The notes beneath the pieces were generated by a model. That model was not told where the DNA came from. It saw only the letters and a program-made list of their open reading frames with translations, and did not search any database. 45,642 bases of DNA. It comes from a virus. The stretch spans positions 1 through 45,642 of IMG/VR virus record IMGVR_UViG_3300028422_001995, one strand, 5' to 3'. Both the position numbers and the translations under genes were made by a program. Below are positions 5,690-13,128 of the stretch, piece after piece; within the stretch, counting starts at the first letter, position 1, and every line of letters begins with the position of its first letter.

Positions 5690-6424
5690 ATGGATAAGCA
5701 GACTATCGAAAAAATCGAGGAAATGGCGAACGCCAAACACCTCGTTCAATCTGGGGGCCGCGAATGGACTCCATCGTCTCTCAAGCCGATCATTTTCAAT
5801 CCACTCGCGCAGACGATCGAGGTTCATACCCTTTCAGGTCTCGTCGATTTCATTTCGAACGATATCGATAAGGCCGAAATCGCAGAGAAGTATTTCATCC
5901 ACGTCGTCAATCCCGAGAAAGTCGAGCTCGTTTCGGCGATTAAGGGCGACGACCGTAAGCGCGAAGTGCTTCTTCAGTCGGTTATCGACAAGGAACTCGA
6001 CACGTTCCCGTTCGGAACCTTCATGTCTCAGGAAGAATTCGCGATCCGCTTCAGGTCGATGTTCGAGGTGCAGAAAGGCGATGATTCAGAATACGTGCTT
6101 TCCTTCACCTCCAAGTTGACCGGGGGTACCAATATCGACGTTCAGGACGATGGCGTCACCCAGAACGTCGGTGTTAAGAAAGGCCTTTCCGGTGCGCTCA
6201 AGGCAACCGAAGCCGCGAAACCGATCGTTCTTCTCGCTCCTTTCAGGACGTTCCGCGACATCAAACAACCAGCGAGTCAATTCCTGCTCCGTATTCGTCT
6301 GAGTGGCGATACTCCGACCGTCGCGCTTTTCGAAGCTGACGGCGGACGCTGGCGGAATGAAGCGGTCAAATCGATCGCTGAATACATCAGCTCAAGGCTT
6401 CAAAACGTTAGGGTAATCGCATGA
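5690..6424 (+). CDS. Conserved phage protein of unknown function (244 aa)
   Basis: AAGGAG lies about 10 bases upstream of the ATG. The protein has a helical N-terminus, a conserved-looking segment FNPLAQTIEVHTLSGLVDFI, and a C-terminal region that reads like a folded beta domain (PASQFLLRIRLSGDTPTVAL, FEADGGRWRNEAV). In other phages a protein of this type follows the 5337-type gene, which supports a shared role in early replication or host takeover. The DUF2303/YfdQ group is a possible relative. I cannot name a biochemical activity. Confidence 0.68.
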   Translation: MDKQTIEKIEEMANAKHLVQSGGREWTPSSLKPIIFNPLAQTIEVHTLSGLVDFISNDIDKAEIAEKYFIHVVNPEKVELVSAIKGDDRKREVLLQSVIDKELDTFPFGTFMSQEEFAIRFRSMFEVQKGDDSEYVLSFTSKLTGGTNIDVQDDGVTQNVGVKKGLSGALKATEAAKPIVLLAPFRTFRDIKQPASQFLLRIRLSGDTPTVALFEADGGRWRNEAVKSIAEYISSRLQNVRVIA

Positions 6425-6528
6425 AAAAGCTGCACGTTCTAAACTTTTTCCTTTTCGCGGCAATTGCTTGGAACGTGCTCTTTTTCCTCATGGTCGCGAC
6501 TGAAAACGTTCCCGGGTGGTTAAGGTGA
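6421..6528 (+). CDS. Small membrane protein (35 aa)
   Basis: The ATG overlaps the TGA of the previous gene. The peptide MKKLHVLNFFLFAAIAWNVL then FFLMVATENVPGWLR is a single membrane helix with a positive N-terminus. Translation would be coupled. The stop overlaps the next start by four bases, which favours a real gene. Function unknown. Confidence 0.55.
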   Translation: MKKLHVLNFFLFAAIAWNVLFFLMVATENVPGWLR

Positions 6529-6644
6529 AAAAGGTAAAGCTTCGAAGAATAGCGCGCGAGGTTTTTGACTTCGCGGTAATCATACTCGCGGCCGGAATCG
6601 TTGTCGTAGTGCTTGCGGCTGAAACCATGGCGGTACTGGGATGA
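6525..6644 (+). CDS. Small membrane protein (39 aa)
   Basis: A GTG start overlaps the previous stop. The peptide has a basic head (VKKVKLRRIAREVF) and a single hydrophobic helix (AVIILAAGIVVVVLAAETMA). Its stop overlaps the ATG of the phosphatase gene, so four genes in a row are joined by four-base overlaps. Function unknown. It may act at the inner membrane. Confidence 0.52.
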   Translation: MKKVKLRRIAREVFDFAVIILAAGIVVVVLAAETMAVLG

Positions 6645-7297
6645 ACCTGTTTCAGGAATACGAACCAAACAAAAAAGGCCGCGATTTTGTAGTTTCCGAT
6701 ATTCACGGATGCTATACCGATTTGCAAAATGAACTTGACCGATTGTCATTCGACGCCGTTAATGATCGTCTCTTTTCTGTTGGAGATCTCGCCGATCGCG
6801 GGCCTGAATCAAAAACCGCTCTCGAATTTATCAAGAACCCGTGGTTTTACCCCGTTCTCGGAAATCATGAAGAAATGTTTATACAATGCTGGATCGAACG
6901 GAACGAACCGATCGAATGGCATTGCCATAACGGAGGAGATTGGGCGCGTGAATTATCTTTTTCAGAAAGAAAAGATTATGAAACAAGTTTATCAAAGCTT
7001 CCCTTGATTATTCGAATCGGGAAGGTTTTGATCTGCCACAGTCTGCTCCCTCGACAAAAAATAGAGACCATTATCGCGAACATCGAACGTCTTCGCGAGT
7101 TCATTATCTGGCAGCGTGACGAAAGCTTTTTTGGTGGCCCTGATGGTTTTATTACCTATGCCGGTCATACTATTCATTCTGAAATTACTCAATACGGAAA
7201 CGTCCTTGATATTGATACCGGCGCTTTCTTGAAATATTGGCCCGGTCGTTCGGGAAAACTCACGATCGTTGAAATAACGAACGAGGAAACAAAATGA
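6641..7297 (+). CDS. Serine/threonine protein phosphatase (PPP family, lambda-PP-like)
   Basis: All metal and phosphate motifs of the PPP superfamily are present: Asp20-Ile-His22-Gly, Gly48-Asp49-Leu-Ala-Asp-Arg-Gly-Pro, Gly74-Asn75-His76-Glu, and later histidines in LICHSLLP and YAGHTIHSE. The length of 218 residues matches lambda phosphatase (221) and PrpA/PrpB. It would remove phosphate from serine/threonine or tyrosine, perhaps reversing host signalling. The ATG overlaps the stop of the small membrane gene, and the stop overlaps the helicase start. Confidence 0.92.
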   Translation: MNLFQEYEPNKKGRDFVVSDIHGCYTDLQNELDRLSFDAVNDRLFSVGDLADRGPESKTALEFIKNPWFYPVLGNHEEMFIQCWIERNEPIEWHCHNGGDWARELSFSERKDYETSLSKLPLIIRIGKVLICHSLLPRQKIETIIANIERLREFIIWQRDESFFGGPDGFITYAGHTIHSEITQYGNVLDIDTGAFLKYWPGRSGKLTIVEITNEETK

Positions 7298-8847
7298 CCC
7301 CCCGCAAGCACCAGCGCGAAACCGCCGAACTCTGCCGAGAGATTCTTTCCGGCGCCCCGATTCGGGAAATCATCGAATCCGTCACTCCTGGCGGCGGGAA
7401 ATCCTCACTTCCGGTTATCCTCGCGGAAAACCTAATCCCTGCGATCGCTGACCGGATCTGCTGGATCGTTCCGCGCGACTCTCTCAAATACCAGGGAGAA
7501 GGCGAATTCCTCGAGCCGCGCTGGATGACGTCGAAGCGCATTCGCGCGGCCGATAACGGAAACGACCTTTCACGGGGCACATGCGGCTATGTTACGACTT
7601 ATCAGGCGGTCGGCGCGAATCCGGCTTGTCATGCCGAGGAATTCCGGAAGCATCGATACATTCTTTTTCTCGACGAAGGTCATCATATCGCGCGCGGTTC
7701 CGAGTGGGAACGCGCCGTCGCGCCGCTCGTCGAGTCCGCGGTCCTCGTCGTCCACGCCTCCGGGACACTTTCCCGCGGCGACGGCGAAAAGATCGCTTTC
7801 CTTCCGTACAAAAACGGAGAGCTTGACCTCGACGAGAGCGATTCCCGGCGCGTTATCAAGTATTCCCGTTCTGACGCGATCCGCGACGGTGCGATCCTCA
7901 AGGTCGGATTTTCGCTTCTCGACGGTGAGGCAGAATGGGAAGAACTCGACGGAATGAAGGGAACCTCGAGGCTTTCTGGCGAAGAATCCGCGAAGGCTCT
8001 TTTCACCGCACTGAGGACCGATTTCTCGAAACACCTAATCGACGCGACCATGCTCGATTTTCACAAGGAATTACTCGTCTATCCCGCGGCAAAAATGCTC
8101 GTCGTCGCACCGAATATCGAAGTAGCTCAAACCTACGCGAACTACCTTTTCGGGCTCGGAAAGGACGTTCAAATCGCAACGTCGGACGATGGAGTTATCG
8201 CGAAACGAAGAATCGACGACTTCAAGCGGGGCGTCTACAAGATCCTCGTAACGGTGGCCATGGCCTATGAAGGCCTCAACGTTCCGGAAATCACCCATAT
8301 TTGCAGCTTGACCCATATTCGCTCGGTTCCCTGGCTCGAGCAAATGATCGCGCGCGCGAATCGTCTCGCGCCCGGAAAAACTCGCGCCGTCGTTTTCGCG
8401 CCGGCAGATCACCAGTTCAAACGCGCGCGGAAGATGATCGAGGCCGAGCAGCTTGTTCCCCTTGCAAACCCCGAGGATCAACTCGAACTTTCTTCTGAAA
8501 CCAAAAAGCGAGGCGAGGGCTCAGGCGAAGCCCGGCCGTGGATCATTCCGGTCGGCTCGAAGGCTCTCGACGGCTCAACCCCGTCCGCAAGCGCGCCCGC
8601 GGCGACCAATGCGCCGCCCTGTAGCCACTCCGAAGCGGAAAAAATCCTCCGGAAGAACATTCACGCGCACATTACGGACGTTCTTGAGCCCGTAAATAAC
8701 GGGTCGAAGCTCGCGATCCAGAAAATACTATACCGCCGCATGCGGCTTCAAGTTCCGAAGCCGGTAGCGGACATGAGCGTTAAAGAGCTCGAGAAGGTTT
8801 GGGTTTGGTTGAGAGAGGAATATCCGACTAAGGGAGGGATTTTATAA
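7294..8847 (+). CDS. Superfamily 2 DEAD/DEAH-type helicase
   Basis: The 517-residue protein carries motif I TPGGGKSS (31-38), motif II DEGH (127-130), motif III ASGT (155-158) and motif VI QMIARANRLAP (350 onward). Between them lies LVVAPNIEVAQTYANYLFGL, typical of the second RecA domain. The fold is like UvsW and restriction-type SF2 helicases. In phages these proteins remodel replication forks and promote recombination. The last 120 residues are a separate C-terminal region after a low-complexity linker (SASAPAATNAPPCS). It shares four-base overlaps with both neighbours. Confidence 0.93.
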   Translation: MTPRKHQRETAELCREILSGAPIREIIESVTPGGGKSSLPVILAENLIPAIADRICWIVPRDSLKYQGEGEFLEPRWMTSKRIRAADNGNDLSRGTCGYVTTYQAVGANPACHAEEFRKHRYILFLDEGHHIARGSEWERAVAPLVESAVLVVHASGTLSRGDGEKIAFLPYKNGELDLDESDSRRVIKYSRSDAIRDGAILKVGFSLLDGEAEWEELDGMKGTSRLSGEESAKALFTALRTDFSKHLIDATMLDFHKELLVYPAAKMLVVAPNIEVAQTYANYLFGLGKDVQIATSDDGVIAKRRIDDFKRGVYKILVTVAMAYEGLNVPEITHICSLTHIRSVPWLEQMIARANRLAPGKTRAVVFAPADHQFKRARKMIEAEQLVPLANPEDQLELSSETKKRGEGSGEARPWIIPVGSKALDGSTPSASAPAATNAPPCSHSEAEKILRKNIHAHITDVLEPVNNGSKLAIQKILYRRMRLQVPKPVADMSVKELEKVWVWLREEYPTKGGIL

Positions 8848-8996
8848 TGACCATTTCAATCAGCATTGTCGATTTCGTGGTTTTACTTATCTGCATGTTC
8901 TGCCTCGGCGGCGGAACGGTTTGCGCTATCTGGCTTGTGCAGATCGAAAAAGAGGCGAAGGCCGCGGCTAAGGAAGACGAGGAGCGCGAGGCATGA
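8847..8996 (+). CDS. Single-pass membrane protein (49 aa)
   Basis: AGGGAGGG lies about ten bases upstream, and the ATG shares its A with the helicase stop codon. The sequence MTISISIVDFVVLLICMFCL then GGGTVCAIWLVQIEKEAKAA is one membrane helix with a charged coiled C-terminal tail (EDEEREA). The stop overlaps the next start (ATGA). Function unknown. Confidence 0.66.
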   Translation: MTISISIVDFVVLLICMFCLGGGTVCAIWLVQIEKEAKAAAKEDEEREA

Positions 8997-9256
8997 CCCA
9001 CGCCTACCACAACCCATGGGCGGGCCCGAACGACCACCAGGACTTCAAGCGCGACGTTGAGCCCATCGAGCACTGCGACTGCCAGATTTTCCGCGTACAT
9101 CAACACCAGTACGACGTCATTAAAGCGGGCGTTTGCATTTCTCAGCGCGGAGGGCTACAGGGCGCGAAGCTCGTCGCTGAAGCGGTCTCCGATCTCATTT
9201 TCCCGACGTACCACGACGTTCGCGATCGGATGCTCGAGAAGCACGGGTTTATATGA
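8993..9256 (+). CDS. Unknown early protein (87 aa)
   Basis: The ATGA overlaps the previous gene. The protein is rich in His and Cys at the N-terminus (MTHAYHNPWAGPNDHQDF, PIEHCDCQIFRVHQHQYD), which could bind a metal, followed by a helical C-terminal half. I do not recognise a family. It is one of a chain of translationally coupled small genes. Confidence 0.62.
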   Translation: MTHAYHNPWAGPNDHQDFKRDVEPIEHCDCQIFRVHQHQYDVIKAGVCISQRGGLQGAKLVAEAVSDLIFPTYHDVRDRMLEKHGFI

Positions 9257-9504
9257 GTATCCGTCGTGAAGTTTTCAAAATCCTTGATTCACTTCCGGAA
9301 GGAAATATCTCGGGCTGGAAGCTTCACGAAATGATTTATTTCAAAACTGGTCGCCGGCCGTATCCGCCGACGCTTTTGCAATACGCTCGCGATTACGCGG
9401 ATATCTCGGGCGGTTCGTTTGACTGCGTTGATCCGCAAAAAAGCATTTACCGGTACGTTCCTGGGTTCGGTGTTGGGAATGCGATTTTAGGGGGGAGTGA
9501 ATGA
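9253..9504 (+). CDS. Unknown early protein, winged-helix-like (83 aa)
   Basis: MSIRREVFKILDSLPEGNIS followed by GWKLHEMIYFKTGRRPYPPT and LLQYARDYADISGG has the helix order and the 'sGw.Lh..v...tgr..yp.TvlR.lR' plan of phage winged-helix proteins also seen in phage-resistance and host-takeover loci. It ends with a short wing (YRYVPGFG). Its ATG overlaps the preceding TGA. DNA binding is likely but not shown. Confidence 0.62.
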   Translation: MSIRREVFKILDSLPEGNISGWKLHEMIYFKTGRRPYPPTLLQYARDYADISGGSFDCVDPQKSIYRYVPGFGVGNAILGGSE

Positions 9505-9695
9505 ATAGGATTCCGATAAAACGAAAAACTGCTCAGATAATCGACTATACGCTTTGGGGCATAGCGGTTGTCCTTGCCTTCATGGTTGATTGGAAAGCAG
9601 GAGTTTCGCTCTTGTGTTTCGATTTGATGCGCGTTTTCGAGGATATTCAAAAAGATATCGACAAAGAAAATGCGGAAAAGGAAAACCAAAAATGA
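9501..9695 (+). CDS. Small membrane protein with charged tail (64 aa)
   Basis: GGGGGAG lies just upstream of the ATG. The protein has a basic N-terminus, a hydrophobic stretch (TLWGIAVVLAFMVDWKAGVS) and an acidic/lysine tail (DIQKDIDKENAEKENQK). It overlaps both neighbours by four bases. Function unknown. Confidence 0.6.
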   Translation: MNRIPIKRKTAQIIDYTLWGIAVVLAFMVDWKAGVSLLCFDLMRVFEDIQKDIDKENAEKENQK

Positions 9696-10369
9696 AAGAG
9701 CGACCGATTCTGTTTTCCGCGCCGATGGTGCGAGCGATTCTCGAAGGCAGGAAGACGATGACGCGGCGAATTATGAAAGTTCAGCCTTACGAATCGGAAT
9801 ATGAACCAGGACTTTTTCACATGATGTACCGCGCTCCTGAAACCGTTGTACGAGAAGGCAAGGTGTATGATCCGATCACCAAGGCATGGACCCCAGAAAA
9901 AAGCATCACCAGAAAGGGCGATATAATTTCCGCGTCCGGTGGAATTGGTATGTATTTGCGATTCTGCCCATACGGACATACCGGTGATCGGCTTTGGGTT
10001 CGCGAGACGTTCGCAGTATCAAGCACGGGGGCTATTTATCGAGCCGACCCCATGTTCGATAGTTGCGCGAAGGGGGATATCTCATGGAAGTGGAAGCCGT
10101 CTATTTTCATGCCTCGGCAATTCTCCCGCATTACCCTTGAAATTACCAACGTACGCGTCGAGCGGTTGCAGAATATTAGCGAGGATGACGCGAGGGCGGA
10201 AGGCGTTGAGAAGTTCGCCTCCGGATGGAAAAACTATACCGATCCCGCTGTTGTGTGCCAAACCGCAAAGGCGTCGTTTCACACTCTTTGGGAATCCATC
10301 AACGGCCCCGGCTCCTGGGAAGCAAACCCGTGGGTATGGGTCGTCGAGTTTAAGGCCATACAAAAATGA
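9692..10369 (+). CDS. Conserved phage protein, ASCH/morphogenesis-type family
   Basis: I start at ATG 9692 (MKERPILFSAPMVRAILEGR then KTMTRR), overlapping the previous stop. The frame open upstream to 9590 is a shadow. The N-terminal motif 'k.rPIlFsapMVrAILeGrKTqTRR' is diagnostic of a widespread phage family. Later come GDRLWVRETF and SWEANPWVWVVEF, also typical. The fold is PUA/ASCH-like, suggesting RNA or modified-base recognition, but no function has been shown that I know of. Confidence 0.85.
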   Translation: MKERPILFSAPMVRAILEGRKTMTRRIMKVQPYESEYEPGLFHMMYRAPETVVREGKVYDPITKAWTPEKSITRKGDIISASGGIGMYLRFCPYGHTGDRLWVRETFAVSSTGAIYRADPMFDSCAKGDISWKWKPSIFMPRQFSRITLEITNVRVERLQNISEDDARAEGVEKFASGWKNYTDPAVVCQTAKASFHTLWESINGPGSWEANPWVWVVEFKAIQK

Positions 10370-10554
10370 CTCCCGAAAAAATCCGCGCCGCGTATGTTCA
10401 AAAACTGTCCGTCGAGATTTACGGCGTTTTCCTTCCGTACCTCGACGAAGAAATGTCCGTTCGCGAACAAGCCGACGTTGAGCATCGTTTGAAGAAAATA
10501 ATTGACCGAGAATATATTCCCGCAGAGGAAAGGAAAGAGGTGGTAGGCAAATGA
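10366..10554 (+). CDS. Small helical protein (62 aa)
   Basis: The ATG overlaps the previous TGA. The short helical sequence (PEKIRAAYVQKLSVEIYGVF, EQADVEHRLKKIIDREYIPA) has no recognisable motif. The four-base overlap with the MazG-like gene indicates coupling. Function unknown. Confidence 0.58.
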   Translation: MTPEKIRAAYVQKLSVEIYGVFLPYLDEEMSVREQADVEHRLKKIIDREYIPAEERKEVVGK

Positions 10555-10982
10555 ACTTCGAACAATTCATCAACGATCAGGCAATTCCGAAGAATTGGGA
10601 AATACTTTCCGCGAGGCTCGACATGAATAATCAGACGGTCGAAAAACAGCGCCGAAAAATCATTGGCGAAATTCTCGAATACTCCGAGGCAGCAGAGAAC
10701 TTTCGAGCCTCAAATTCCGAGCAAGACTACCGCGAAATGTGCTTTGAGCTCGCGGATATCGCACTTGCGATTTGCTCCCTACTTCATATCCAGGAGCGCC
10801 GGTACGTTCAAAGTAAGCACCCATTCGCGACCGACGCGGAATCGATGATTATGCGAATAATCTGCCGGGCCTCGAGCGAAGTGCTTTCCGGACTTCGCGA
10901 GTATACGCTTTTACTCAATATCGATCTCATTGGGTTTATGAAAGAGAAAATGGAATACAACCGGACCCGGAAGGATTGGTAA
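10551..10982 (+). CDS. MazG-like nucleotide pyrophosphohydrolase
   Basis: The signature of all-alpha NTP pyrophosphatases is visible: GEILEYSEAAENF (E..E cluster, about residues 44-56), then FELADIALAICSLL (ExxD, about 72-84), and a terminal KMEYNRTRKDW that resembles the 'K...N..R' end of phage MazG proteins. At 143 residues it is a single-domain form. Such enzymes hydrolyse (d)NTPs or lower (p)ppGpp-related signals during infection. It overlaps the preceding gene. Confidence 0.72.
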   Translation: MNFEQFINDQAIPKNWEILSARLDMNNQTVEKQRRKIIGEILEYSEAAENFRASNSEQDYREMCFELADIALAICSLLHIQERRYVQSKHPFATDAESMIMRIICRASSEVLSGLREYTLLLNIDLIGFMKEKMEYNRTRKDW

Positions 10983-10983
10983 A

Positions 10984-11379
10984 ATGAACGGGCACGGAGC
11001 TTCGCTAGACACCTTAGAAGACCTCTGCAAGATGATGGAATACGGAGCAACTATCGAATTTATGTCAGATCAAATCGATAGATCAATGCGGACGGTACTG
11101 AATTACCTTGCAGTTTTAAACGAGGCTCATGTTTCCTACACTATTTTTGGGAAAGGAACGAAAGGAGATCCTAAAAGATACCAACTTGACATAACGCTTA
11201 ATCGATCAAAAATACTTTTGAAAAAACATTTTTCGGCAAAATATAAAAAGCCGAAGAGCGAAAAGCCGAATCAAGTAAAACACGCTCCACTTGGGGTTGG
11301 AATATCGAGATGGCTTTTTCTTACTAGAGATAGGGCAATCGCATATGCTGATTGGAGTGGTCAGTGGACAAAAGACTAA
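10984..11379 (+). CDS. Unknown HTH-containing protein (131 aa)
   Basis: The first 60 residues (TLEDLCKMMEYGATIEFMSD then QIDRSMRTVLNYLAVLNEAH) look like a winged HTH with a recognition helix at SMRTVLNYLAVL. The rest is basic (KKHFSAKYKKPKSEKPNQVK). It ends against the convergent XRE gene with a four-base overlap. A 15-bp palindrome (11382-11396) lies just past its stop. It is possibly a regulator of the early operon. Confidence 0.6.
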   Translation: MNGHGASLDTLEDLCKMMEYGATIEFMSDQIDRSMRTVLNYLAVLNEAHVSYTIFGKGTKGDPKRYQLDITLNRSKILLKKHFSAKYKKPKSEKPNQVKHAPLGVGISRWLFLTRDRAIAYADWSGQWTKD

Positions 11380-11663
11380 CCCTTCGCAATGCGAAGAGCT
11401 TCTTCAATTCTCGAAGCAACCTCAGAGAGCTTTTCCTGGGCGAAATTATGCGGGTTTTCGCCGGTTACAAGAAATTCGACAGAAACACCGAGCGCGGCCG
11501 CAATCCTTACGGATTCGTCGGCATCGGGGAGTCGCTTCCTTGTCATCCAGTTCTGGAAGGTCCGAAAGCTTACGCCGGCCGTGTTCGCTACCCACTCCTG
11601 CGTGGTGTTTTGATCCTTAATGCACTTTTTGACGTTTGTCCAAAATGTTTCCACGGTGTCCAT
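11376..11663 (-). CDS. Second XRE-family repressor
   Basis: The 95-residue protein has an HTH across residues 15-70: NTTQEWVANTAGVSFRTFQN then WMTRKRLPDADESVRIAAAL and GVSVEFLVTGE, typical of phage CI N-terminal domains. It stops soon after in a short helix and has no cleavage domain. It is transcribed leftward, divergent from 11890, with three 18-bp palindromes in the intervening DNA. The first phage-type repressor at 2781-3167 has a different operator, so this is an independent regulator. It may control the recombination block, or it may be a second immunity module. Confidence 0.85.
   Translation of the reverse strand: MDTVETFWTNVKKCIKDQNTTQEWVANTAGVSFRTFQNWMTRKRLPDADESVRIAAALGVSVEFLVTGENPHNFAQEKLSEVASRIEEALRIAKG
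11382..11396. repeat. 15-bp palindrome, copy 1
   Basis: CTTCGCAATGCGAAG is a perfect hairpin (6-bp arms, 3-base loop) lying within the 3' end of the repressor gene and just after the convergent gene. The same element in the other orientation is at 24489-24503, and 14 of its 15 bases occur at 32324-32337. Confidence 0.6.
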
Positions 11664-11684
11664 TTCTCCATAATATCAGAAAAA

Positions 11685-11767
11685 TATCGTCAAATGGCGT
11701 TTTATTCGCTTGACTATAACGCTGTACGGCGTTATAACTAATATAAAGATAACGTCAAATGACGTTA
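11685..11767. promoter_or_regulatory. Three 18-bp operators of the second repressor
   Basis: O1 11685-11702 (TATCGTCAAATGGCGTTT), O2 11717-11734 (TAACGCTGTACGGCGTTA) and O3 11750-11767 (TAACGTCAAATGACGTTA, a perfect palindrome) share the half-site TAACG. Centres are 32 and 33 bp apart, three helical turns each. O2 covers the promoter spacer and touches the -10. O3 covers the start of the transcript. O1 lies toward the repressor gene. The arrangement is that of a lambda-type operator triplet. Confidence 0.85.
11710..11738 (+). promoter_or_regulatory. Rightward promoter under the second repressor
   Basis: TTGACT (11710-11715), 17-base spacer, TATAAC (11733-11738). Predicted start is near 11745. 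O2 overlaps it fully, so repression is expected. The transcript begins with a structured leader and meets a terminator before the first gene. Confidence 0.85.
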
Positions 11768-11870
11768 AAAGTAAAGAGCCCATACGAAAGACTGTCACCT
11801 TTCGTACCGGCTTTCAGGCCATTTAGCCGGAAAATCGCGGGTGACAGCGCGGGATTTTCCGGCTTTTTTT
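11745..11870 (+). ncRNA. Leader RNA with kissing hairpins ending in a terminator
   Basis: Hairpin 1: TACGAAAG (11783-11790) with CTTTCGTA (11799-11806), loop ACTGTCAC. Hairpin 2: AGCCGGAAAATC (11825-11836) with GATTTTCCGGCT (11853-11864), capped by GCG/CGC and the loop GGTGACAG (11840-11847). The two apical loops are complementary over seven bases (CTGTCAC with GTGACAG), eight if the closing C is opened. Hairpin 2 is followed by seven T. The product is either a stable RNA of about 126 nt or an attenuator in front of the 11890 gene. No open frame is present. The fold is read by eye. Confidence 0.7.
11825..11870 (+). terminator. Intrinsic terminator between promoter and 11890 gene
   Basis: A perfect 12-bp stem AGCCGGAAAATC/GATTTTCCGGCT, with a structured loop, is followed by TTTTTT (T from 11864). 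It stands between the regulated promoter and the first gene of the block, so expression downstream needs read-through or antitermination. Confidence 0.88.
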
Positions 11871-11889
11871 ATCAAAAAGGGGATGGATT

Positions 11890-12738
11890 ATGAAGGAAAT
11901 AGAAGCCTTACGAGACGCCTTTCGACAGGCACACGCCGGTATGAGCTTTTCGCCGGACGCTCGCGCCGAGAGCCGCGTCCGGGAGTTCTCTGCCGAACTT
12001 GCGGCTGACATTTCGGAGCTGGGAGACAAGGCAGGAAACTATGCGCAAAAGTATGCCGAACACCTCAGAAACTGGACCGCGCGTATGTCGCGCTGTATGT
12101 CCCCGATGATAACCGGTCCCGCTAACTTCCCTGCTGAGGCAAACCGCAGGCGTATGGAGTCCGCGCAAAGGGCTTGGGACGAGTTTCAGGCGTGGCGCGA
12201 GCGATACATCAAGCGCGCGAACAGGGTACCGACGAAGACCCCCGAGGAAGAAATCGACGACGCCGTGATCAAGCTCGAAAAAGAGCGGAACGCGCACACC
12301 CTAATGGTGGAGGTGAACAAGATATTCCGCAAGAAGATAAGCGATGAAGAAAAAAAGAATGAGCTTTTCATGGATTTAGAGCTTTCAAAAGAAATGGTTG
12401 AAAAACTAATGACCCCGGACTGCATGGGCCGCTTTGGGTTCGCCTCCTATGCGCTGACCAACTCGAACGCGCGAATCAAGTCACTTGAGGAAAAGGTTCT
12501 TGTAATGAAAAAGCGTATCGAGCGCCGCGATGCTTTCGAACCAATCCAGTTCAACAGCGGGTCAGTTTCCATCGAGGACGACCGCGTAGTCATTAGGCAC
12601 AACGAAAGGCCTCCGCGCGAGGTTATCGACGCGCTGAAGGGGCACGGGTTCCACTGGTCCCCGCGCGGCGGGTTCTGGTGCCGTAAACATACCGCGGCGG
12701 CTATCTACGCCGCAAAGTTAGTCTGCGGAATCAAATAA
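11890..12738 (+). CDS. Conserved phage/plasmid protein with GPANFP motif (282 aa)
   Basis: GGGGAT precedes the ATG. The protein has a central signature MITGPANFPAEANRRRMESA, a long helical middle region rich in Lys/Glu, and a C-terminal domain DALKGHGFHWSPRGGFWCRK then HTAAAIYAA. The latter resembles the 'GF.Wsp..g.W.r..T..A' ends of several large mobile-element proteins. Related proteins occur on phages and conjugative elements next to antirestriction and recombination genes. The function is unknown. It is first in the operon below the second repressor. Confidence 0.75.
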   Translation: MKEIEALRDAFRQAHAGMSFSPDARAESRVREFSAELAADISELGDKAGNYAQKYAEHLRNWTARMSRCMSPMITGPANFPAEANRRRMESAQRAWDEFQAWRERYIKRANRVPTKTPEEEIDDAVIKLEKERNAHTLMVEVNKIFRKKISDEEKKNELFMDLELSKEMVEKLMTPDCMGRFGFASYALTNSNARIKSLEEKVLVMKKRIERRDAFEPIQFNSGSVSIEDDRVVIRHNERPPREVIDALKGHGFHWSPRGGFWCRKHTAAAIYAAKLVCGIK

Positions 12739-12747
12739 AACCGCCCG

Positions 12748-12764
12748 CCGGGAGCGCCCCGGCA
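12748..12764 (+). other. Intercistronic GC hairpin
   Basis: GCCGGG, AGCGC, CCCGGC form a 6-bp stem four bases before the AAAGGAG of the next gene. There is no T-run. It is the same type of element as at 1178-1195. Confidence 0.5.
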
Positions 12765-12777
12765 AAGGAGCACTTTC

Positions 12778-12993
12778 ATGCTGAATCCTGAAATCTACAG
12801 AGACGGCGCCATCGCGCAGATCGCGAAGCTTTGCGAATCGGTAACCCCGGAGGACGCAGAGATCATCGGAGACGTCTTCCAAAACATGATGACGCAGTAC
12901 AAGGCCGACCTCATTGACCAGATCAGCCTTGATTGCGTCTCCGGCGTTCGCGACCGGCTGGAATCCGTGCTTTCCGCCGCGAGGAGCGCTTAA
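12778..12993 (+). CDS. Small helical protein (71 aa)
   Basis: AAAGGAG lies eight bases upstream. The sequence is helical and acidic (RDGAIAQIAKLCESVTPEDA, EIIGDVFQNMMTQYKADLID) with no known motif. It is followed directly by a 41-codon gene. Function unknown. Confidence 0.65.
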   Translation: MLNPEIYRDGAIAQIAKLCESVTPEDAEIIGDVFQNMMTQYKADLIDQISLDCVSGVRDRLESVLSAARSA

Positions 12994-13119
12994 ATGTACG
13001 CCCTCGAAACGTTCGAAAACGGAAAATGGTCACCGGTCTTAAAGAGCAATCAGCGCGATTTCCTTGAAAACGTGCTTTCGAAAATGGAATCCTCCGGCTT
13101 TACATGCCGGATCGTATAG
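12994..13119 (+). CDS. Very small protein (41 aa)
   Basis: ATG follows the previous stop directly, with GAGGAG seven bases upstream. The peptide MYALETFENGKWSPVLKSNQ then RDFLENVLSKMESSGFTCRI has the look of a beta-hairpin plus helix seen in small phage proteins that modify a polymerase or nuclease. Function unknown. The good ribosome site and operon position support it. Confidence 0.6.
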   Translation: MYALETFENGKWSPVLKSNQRDFLENVLSKMESSGFTCRIV

Positions 13120-13128
13120 AGAGGGATC

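Noticed and set aside
9590-9691. Upstream extension of the ASCH-type gene
   Set aside because: The family start motif MKERPILFSAP begins at 9692. Upstream codons are the shadow of the 9501 gene.
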